64,000 bases of DNA from assembly GCF_016889705.1 (NCBI RefSeq), contig NZ_CP069526.1, positions 5,890,001-5,954,000 of the forward strand, in the 5' to 3' direction. The notes under the pieces were generated by a model, which did no database searches, was not told the origin of the DNA, and saw only the letters and a program-made list of their open reading frames with translations. Position 1 is the first letter of the stretch. Every line of letters begins with the position of its first letter. Position numbers and translations under genes: made by a program. Shown piece by piece: positions 60,130-64,000 of the stretch. This DNA comes from Amycolatopsis sp. FDAARGOS 1241 (GTDB lineage: Bacteria > Actinomycetota > Actinomycetes > Mycobacteriales > Pseudonocardiaceae).

Positions 60130-61362
60130 TCAGGAGAAGATCGAGCCGAGCGAGGTCAGGGATTCGATGGCGGCGTACGCGGTGAACAGCCACGCCGCGA
60201 GGCCGACGCCGAGCAGCACCTTGGGGTAGCGGTAGCCCGCGATCAGGTCCCGGCGCCGGAGCGCGACCCACAGGATGATCGCCAGGCCGATGGGCAGCAC
60301 CAGGCCGTTGATGGCGCCCGCGAACACGAGCATCGACTGCGGCGTCTGGCCGGCGGCGATGAAGATGATCGTCGCGATGCCGATCAGCACGATCACCGCG
60401 CGGTTGAAGTGCGTGCGCACCGGCTTCACGTACGACTGCAGGAACGTCGCCGTGGTGTAGGAGTTGCCGATCACGCTCGTCATCCCCGCCGCCCAGAACA
60501 CCAGGCCGAACAGGTGCAGCCCGACCGTGCCGAACGCGGCGAGGAAGCTCGACCCGGCGGCGTCGTTCTTGTTCGCCAGCGTGGCACCGGTCGCGACGAC
60601 CCCGAAGAAGCCGAGGAACAGCACGATCCGCAGCACGCACGCCACCAGGATGCCCGTCCAGGCGCCGCGGTTGATGCGCTTGAGGTTCGAGACGCCGGTC
60701 AAGCCTGCGTCGATCAGCCGGTGCGCGCCGGAGTAGGTGATGAACCCGCCGACCGTGCCGCCGATGAGCGTGAGGATCGGCAGGAACGGGAGGCCCTTCG
60801 GGTCGACGGTGCCGATCGCGGCCTGGCCGACCGGCGGCGCCGTCGCCACGACCAGCGCGATGATGAGCGCGATCTTCACGAAGCCCAGCACCACCATCAC
60901 GCGGTCGACCGCGGTGAGCACCGAGCGGACCAGGAAGATCCCGATCGCGAGGATGCCGCTGATGGCCGCGCCGATCCGCGGGTCGACGCCCAGCAGGTTG
61001 TGCAGGCCGAGCCCGGTGCCGGCGATGTTGCCGATGTTGAACACGACCGCGCCGAGCACCACGAACGTCGTGAGCACCTGGCCGGCGACCGGGAACACCT
61101 TGCTCGCCAGGTCCTGCGCCCGCTGGCCGGAGATGCCGAGGATGCGCCACACGTTGAGCTGCACGGCGACGTCGATGACCATCGACACCACGACCGCGCA
61201 CGCGAACGACGCTCCGTAGAGCACGGTGAACGAGGCGGTCTGGGTGATGAACCCCGGACCCGCCGCGCTCATGGCCATGAGCAGGGCCGCGCCGAACAGC
61301 GGCGGCACCCGCAGCCGGCCTGGCCGGGCCTGCCGGTCCTGGGTTCTGGTCACGCCGTCCAT
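60130..61362 (-). CDS. NRAMP-like transporter lacking the metal motif
   Basis: A 410-residue membrane protein with 11-12 hydrophobic helices of the NRAMP/APC fold ([76 protein letters not shown]). The DPGN motif of helix 1 and the M-P-H motif of helix 6, which bind Mn or Fe in true NRAMPs, are absent; helix 1 reads [10 protein letters not shown]. It therefore more likely carries an organic solute for the DUF1445 enzyme. It is the first gene of the two-gene operon, opposite the creatininase-family gene. Confidence 0.85.
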   Translation of the reverse strand: MDGVTRTQDRQARPGRLRVPPLFGAALLMAMSAAGPGFITQTASFTVLYGASFACAVVVSMVIDVAVQLNVWRILGISGQRAQDLASKVFPVAGQVLTTFVVLGAVVFNIGNIAGTGLGLHNLLGVDPRIGAAISGILAIGIFLVRSVLTAVDRVMVVLGFVKIALIIALVVATAPPVGQAAIGTVDPKGLPFLPILTLIGGTVGGFITYSGAHRLIDAGLTGVSNLKRINRGAWTGILVACVLRIVLFLGFFGVVATGATLANKNDAAGSSFLAAFGTVGLHLFGLVFWAAGMTSVIGNSYTTATFLQSYVKPVRTHFNRAVIVLIGIATIIFIAAGQTPQSMLVFAGAINGLVLPIGLAIILWVALRRRDLIAGYRYPKVLLGVGLAAWLFTAYAAIESLTSLGSIFS

Positions 61363-61410
61363 CCCACTCCTTGGTCGCGATTGGCGGGGGCTGCCCGGCA
61401 GCTTAAGTTA

Positions 61411-61425
61411 GACGTCTGACGTCTT
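61411..61425. promoter_or_regulatory. GntR operator AGACGTCTGACGTCT
   Basis: A perfect palindrome of seven-base arms around one base, in the 92-bp gap between the divergent NRAMP-like and creatininase-family genes. The flanks (GTT...TAC) extend it partly. The GntR/UTRA protein encoded at 62283 is the natural binder, so it should control both arms. Confidence 0.7.
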
Positions 61426-61454
61426 ACGACCTGTTTCACCATTTGGGAGGCGAC

Positions 61455-62279
61455 GTGACGGAAGCTCTGCCGTCGGTCTGGATCCAGGACCTGACCTGGG
61501 AAGAAGTGAGCTCCTACCTGGAGCGCGAGCGGATCGTCATCGTGCCGATCGGCAGCACCGAGCAGCACGGCCCCGCCGGTGTGCTCGGGGTCGACTCGTA
61601 CGTGGCGATCACGCTGGCCGAGGACGTGGCCGAGCGCAAGGGCGTGCTGGTCGCGCCGCCGATCTGGTACGGCGACTCGTCACACCATGGCGCGTTCCCC
61701 GGCACCATCACCGTGCGCCCGGACACGCTGACACTGCTGATCCGCGACGTGGCCCGCAGCCTCGCGCGCCACGGGTTCGATCGGATCATCCTGCTCAATG
61801 GGCACAAGGGCTCGAACCTGCCGGCGCTCAACAGCGCCGTGCGCGTGCTGCACGACGAGGAGCTGCCCGAGGTGCTGTTCGCCGTCGCGGACCCGCTGCA
61901 CCTGGCGCGCTCGGCCTCGCCGACGATCAAGGAGACCAACGAGCACCACGCGGGTGAGCTCGAACTGTCCCACGTGCACTACCGCTACCCCGGCAAGATC
62001 CGCACGGACCGCCTCACCGACGCCTCCGTCGACTTCGACGCGGTCTTCGGCGGCTTCGTCGGCAACGACCTGTTCGGCCCGGCGCCCGACGGCGTCGAGA
62101 TCATCTGGTCCGGCGACGAGCAGCGCGCGTTCACCCCGACCGGCTCCTTCAGCTCGTCGAAGGGGCTGTCGGAGGACAAGGGCAAGCGCTATCACGACCA
62201 CATCGTCGGGCGCCTGGGCGAGCTCGTCGACTGGCTGCGCACGTACAACGGCCCGATCGGGCACCGCGGCGAAGGCTGA
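61455..62279 (+). CDS. Creatininase-family amidohydrolase
   Basis: A 274-residue member of the creatininase/MftE/FapB superfamily. The metal ligands are in IGSTEQHGPAGVLGVDSY (Glu, His, Asp), HHGAFPGT, LLNGHKGSN and EHHAGELELS (the late Glu). These enzymes open cyclic amides or cleave formamides. GTG 61455 follows TTTGGGAGGC. It is followed by the GntR regulator 3 bp on, and faces the DUF1445/NRAMP-like operon. A cyclic amide or lactam is the plausible substrate of the whole module. Confidence 0.9.
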   Translation: MTEALPSVWIQDLTWEEVSSYLERERIVIVPIGSTEQHGPAGVLGVDSYVAITLAEDVAERKGVLVAPPIWYGDSSHHGAFPGTITVRPDTLTLLIRDVARSLARHGFDRIILLNGHKGSNLPALNSAVRVLHDEELPEVLFAVADPLHLARSASPTIKETNEHHAGELELSHVHYRYPGKIRTDRLTDASVDFDAVFGGFVGNDLFGPAPDGVEIIWSGDEQRAFTPTGSFSSSKGLSEDKGKRYHDHIVGRLGELVDWLRTYNGPIGHRGEG

Positions 62280-62282
62280 GCC

Positions 62283-63068
62283 GTGGTCACCCGGATCCAC
62301 CCCGAGCCCGCGCAGCCGGCGCTGCCCGCCGACCTGTCGGCGGTGACCACCGACGCGTACCGGCAGGTCAAGGACCGGCTGCGCGAGGTGATCACGCGCC
62401 TCGGCGAGGAGGGCCGGCTGCGGCTGCCCTCGGAGGCCGAGCTGTCGAGCGCACTGGGCGTGAGCCGGGCGACGCTGCGGTCGGCGCTGCAGTCGCTGCA
62501 GAAGGAAGGCCGCATCCGCCGCCTGCACGGCCACGGCACGTTCATCAACCGCCACGCGCTCGGCCTCGGCGCGAACCTCGCCGAGGCGGGCGCGTTCGTG
62601 GACCTGCTGGCCGAGGCCGGGCACGTCGCGGCGGTGCGCACGGCCGACCAGCGCGTGGTGCCGCTCGATGCGGATACGGCCGCGGCGCTGGAAATCCCGG
62701 CCGGCGCGCAGGCGTTGCGGATCGAGCGGGTGTTCGCGGCATCGGGTGAGCCGGCCGTGCACAGCGTGGACCACTTCCCCGTCGGGCTGCTCGGCACCGA
62801 TCCGCTGGCGCTGGACCCGGCGCAGTCGACGTTCGAGTTCGTGGAGCGCCACATCGGCGCGCCGGTGTGCTACTCGGTGGCCGAGGTCCGGCCGGTGCTG
62901 CCGCCCGCCGACGTGGCCGCGGCGCTGAAGATCCCGGCGACGCGGCCGTTGCTGCGGCTGCGCCACACCCACGTCCAGGCGGACGAGCAGCCCGTGGCCG
63001 TCACGGTCGTGCACGTCAACGACGAGTACCTGCGGTTCTCGGTGATCCGGACCTACCTCGACGAATGA
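62283..63068 (+). CDS. GntR-family (HutC/UTRA type) transcriptional regulator
   Basis: A 261-residue protein: winged helix (AYRQVKDRLREVITRLGEEG, LPSEAELSSALGVSRATLRS, ALQSLQKEGRIRRLHGHGTF) followed by a UTRA ligand domain (LRIERVFAASGEPAVHSVDH, VLPPADVAAALKIPATRPLL, RFSVIRTYLDE). It is co-transcribed with the creatininase-family gene and the MFS gene and probably binds the palindrome at 61411. Confidence 0.92.
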   Translation: MVTRIHPEPAQPALPADLSAVTTDAYRQVKDRLREVITRLGEEGRLRLPSEAELSSALGVSRATLRSALQSLQKEGRIRRLHGHGTFINRHALGLGANLAEAGAFVDLLAEAGHVAAVRTADQRVVPLDADTAAALEIPAGAQALRIERVFAASGEPAVHSVDHFPVGLLGTDPLALDPAQSTFEFVERHIGAPVCYSVAEVRPVLPPADVAAALKIPATRPLLRLRHTHVQADEQPVAVTVVHVNDEYLRFSVIRTYLDE

Positions 63069-63078
63069 CGAGTGAGAG

Positions 63079-64000
63079 ATGACCACACTGGCGAACGCGC
63101 CGCGGCTGGACCGCAAGGCGTGGGGCGTGCTGGCCCTGACCCTGGTTTTCTGGGTCGCCGACGGCTACGACACGTTCGTGCTGCTGATCACGGCACGGCC
63201 GACGCTCACCGAACTGCTCCCCCACGACCAGCTGCCGCACCTGACGACGTACCAGGGCTACCTGGTCGCCATCACGCTCGCGGGCTGGGCGACCGGCGGG
63301 ATCGTCGGCGGTGTGGTCGGCGACCGGCTCGGCCGGCGCCGCACCATGATCGCCGCGGTCGCGGTGTACAGCGTGTTCACCGCGTGCTCGGCGCTGTCCG
63401 GGAACTGGTGGGTCTTCGGGCTCACGCGGTTCCTCACCGGCCTCGGGATCGGCGCCGAGTGGGGCGTGGGCACCTCGCTGCTGCAGGAGGTGTGGCCTGA
63501 GAAGTGGCGCGCGAAGGGCGCGGGGCTGTTGCAGAGCGGGTTCTCCGTCGGCGGGGTGCTCGTGTCGGGCCTGTGGGTGCTGCTCGGTTCGACACTCGGG
63601 TTGTCGTGGCGCTGGATGTACCTGTTCGGCGTGCTGCCGCTCATCGTCGTGCTGCTGGTGCGCCGCAGCATCCCGGAATCGCAACGGTGGGCGGCGCAGC
63701 GGCGCGACCGCGTCGGCGTAGGGCAGCTGCTCGCGCCGGGCGTGCGGCGCAACTTCCTGGGCGCGCTCGCGGTGTCCATCGCCATCACCGGCGGGTGGTG
63801 GGCCGTGAGCTCGTTCCTGCCGAGCTTCGTCGGCAGCCTCGTCGACGATCCGAGGCGGACCGCGTTCTACACCGGCTGGGCCGGGGCGCTCTACAACCTC
63901 GGTGAGATCGCGGGCTGCATCCTGCTCGGGTTCCTCGCCGAGAGCTGGGGCCGCAAACTCTCGATCCAGGTCTACTTCGTCGGGTGCATGGCGATCGTGC
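63079..64000 (+). CDS. MFS transporter, AAHS-like (partial, runs off the edge)
   Basis: ATG 63079 opens a 307-codon reading frame still open at the window end. It has the AAHS-type first helix (LTLVFWVADGYDTFVLLITA with the D-G-Y-D motif), GDRLGRRRTM in loop 2-3, LTGLGIGAEWGVGTSLLQEV in helix 5 and GWWAVSSFLPSFVGSLVDDP further on. GAGTGAGAG lies just upstream, 10 bp after the GntR stop. It probably imports the substrate of the creatininase/DUF1445 module. Confidence 0.9.
   Translation, partial: MTTLANAPRLDRKAWGVLALTLVFWVADGYDTFVLLITARPTLTELLPHDQLPHLTTYQGYLVAITLAGWATGGIVGGVVGDRLGRRRTMIAAVAVYSVFTACSALSGNWWVFGLTRFLTGLGIGAEWGVGTSLLQEVWPEKWRAKGAGLLQSGFSVGGVLVSGLWVLLGSTLGLSWRWMYLFGVLPLIVVLLVRRSIPESQRWAAQRRDRVGVGQLLAPGVRRNFLGALAVSIAITGGWWAVSSFLPSFVGSLVDDPRRTAFYTGWAGALYNLGEIAGCILLGFLAESWGRKLSIQVYFVGCMAIV

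Overview
The window is chromosomal DNA of a high-GC actinomycete. Codons end almost always in G or C, GTG starts are frequent, some genes look leaderless, and GntR, MarR, TetR, HxlR and PucR regulators and MFS transporters are abundant. A recurring CCAC(A/T)GTGGAC palindrome between genes and the overall gene content suggest a member of the Pseudonocardiaceae such as Amycolatopsis; the genus is an inference. No rRNA, CRISPR array, transposase, phage gene or natural-product megasynthase was seen. One tRNA (Cys) is present.

Layout. 0-1 kb: the edge of a transporter gene divergent from a LysR regulator. 1-2.5 kb: about 0.9 kb without a clear gene, a small SD-preceded peptide ORF, a terminator, tRNA-Cys and an HNH nuclease. 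2.6-9.2 kb: a zone of decay. A PucR regulator, an HSL-type esterase, an ornithine-cyclodeaminase-family gene and an Old Yellow Enzyme gene are all frameshifted, but an aminotransferase and a YheO-type regulator between them are intact. 9.3-12.7 kb: two SDR genes around an HxlR regulator and a frameshifted aldoxime dehydratase. 12.7-16.5 kb: a three-gene hydrolase operon (amidohydrolase, alpha/beta hydrolase, FAH-family) divergent from its GntR regulator, with matching operators on both sides. 16.5-23.2 kb: catalase, ABC-F ATPase, an RsbW-like ATPase, a TetR/PheRS-like chimeric pseudogene, and a GNAT gene coupled to a second infA. 23.2-26.5 kb: dnaE2 with an SOS box.

26.7-43.3 kb is a large catabolic region. 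It holds a UbiD-type decarboxylase, an aromatic-acid MFS permease, a four-gene set (cytosolic NMT1-like binding protein, nitrilase, DUF2848 protein, cupin), an HpaB/HpaC two-component flavin monooxygenase, two tandem MarR regulators, a complete SsuABC/TauABC-like ABC importer, an alpha/beta hydrolase and an FAD aromatic hydroxylase. Related palindromes in front of several of these transcripts tie them into one MarR-controlled circuit. The substrate is unknown; a nitrogen-containing aromatic fits the enzymes.

43.6-56.6 kb carries organic-acid catabolism. One operon (isopropylmalate/tartrate dehydrogenase-like, MHS permease, MBL hydrolase, LDH2-type dehydrogenase, LigI-like lactonase) is divergent from an HTH protein with a citrate-synthase fold whose three catalytic residues are all replaced. 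Next come 3-dehydroshikimate dehydratase and shikimate dehydrogenase, a divergent TetR, and an MBL lactonase with a shikimate-type permease: a quinate/shikimate module. 56.9-64 kb: an S9 peptidase, then a DUF1445 protein with an NRAMP-like carrier divergent from a creatininase-family enzyme, a GntR/UTRA regulator and an MFS permease running off the edge, with a 15-bp palindrome between the two arms.
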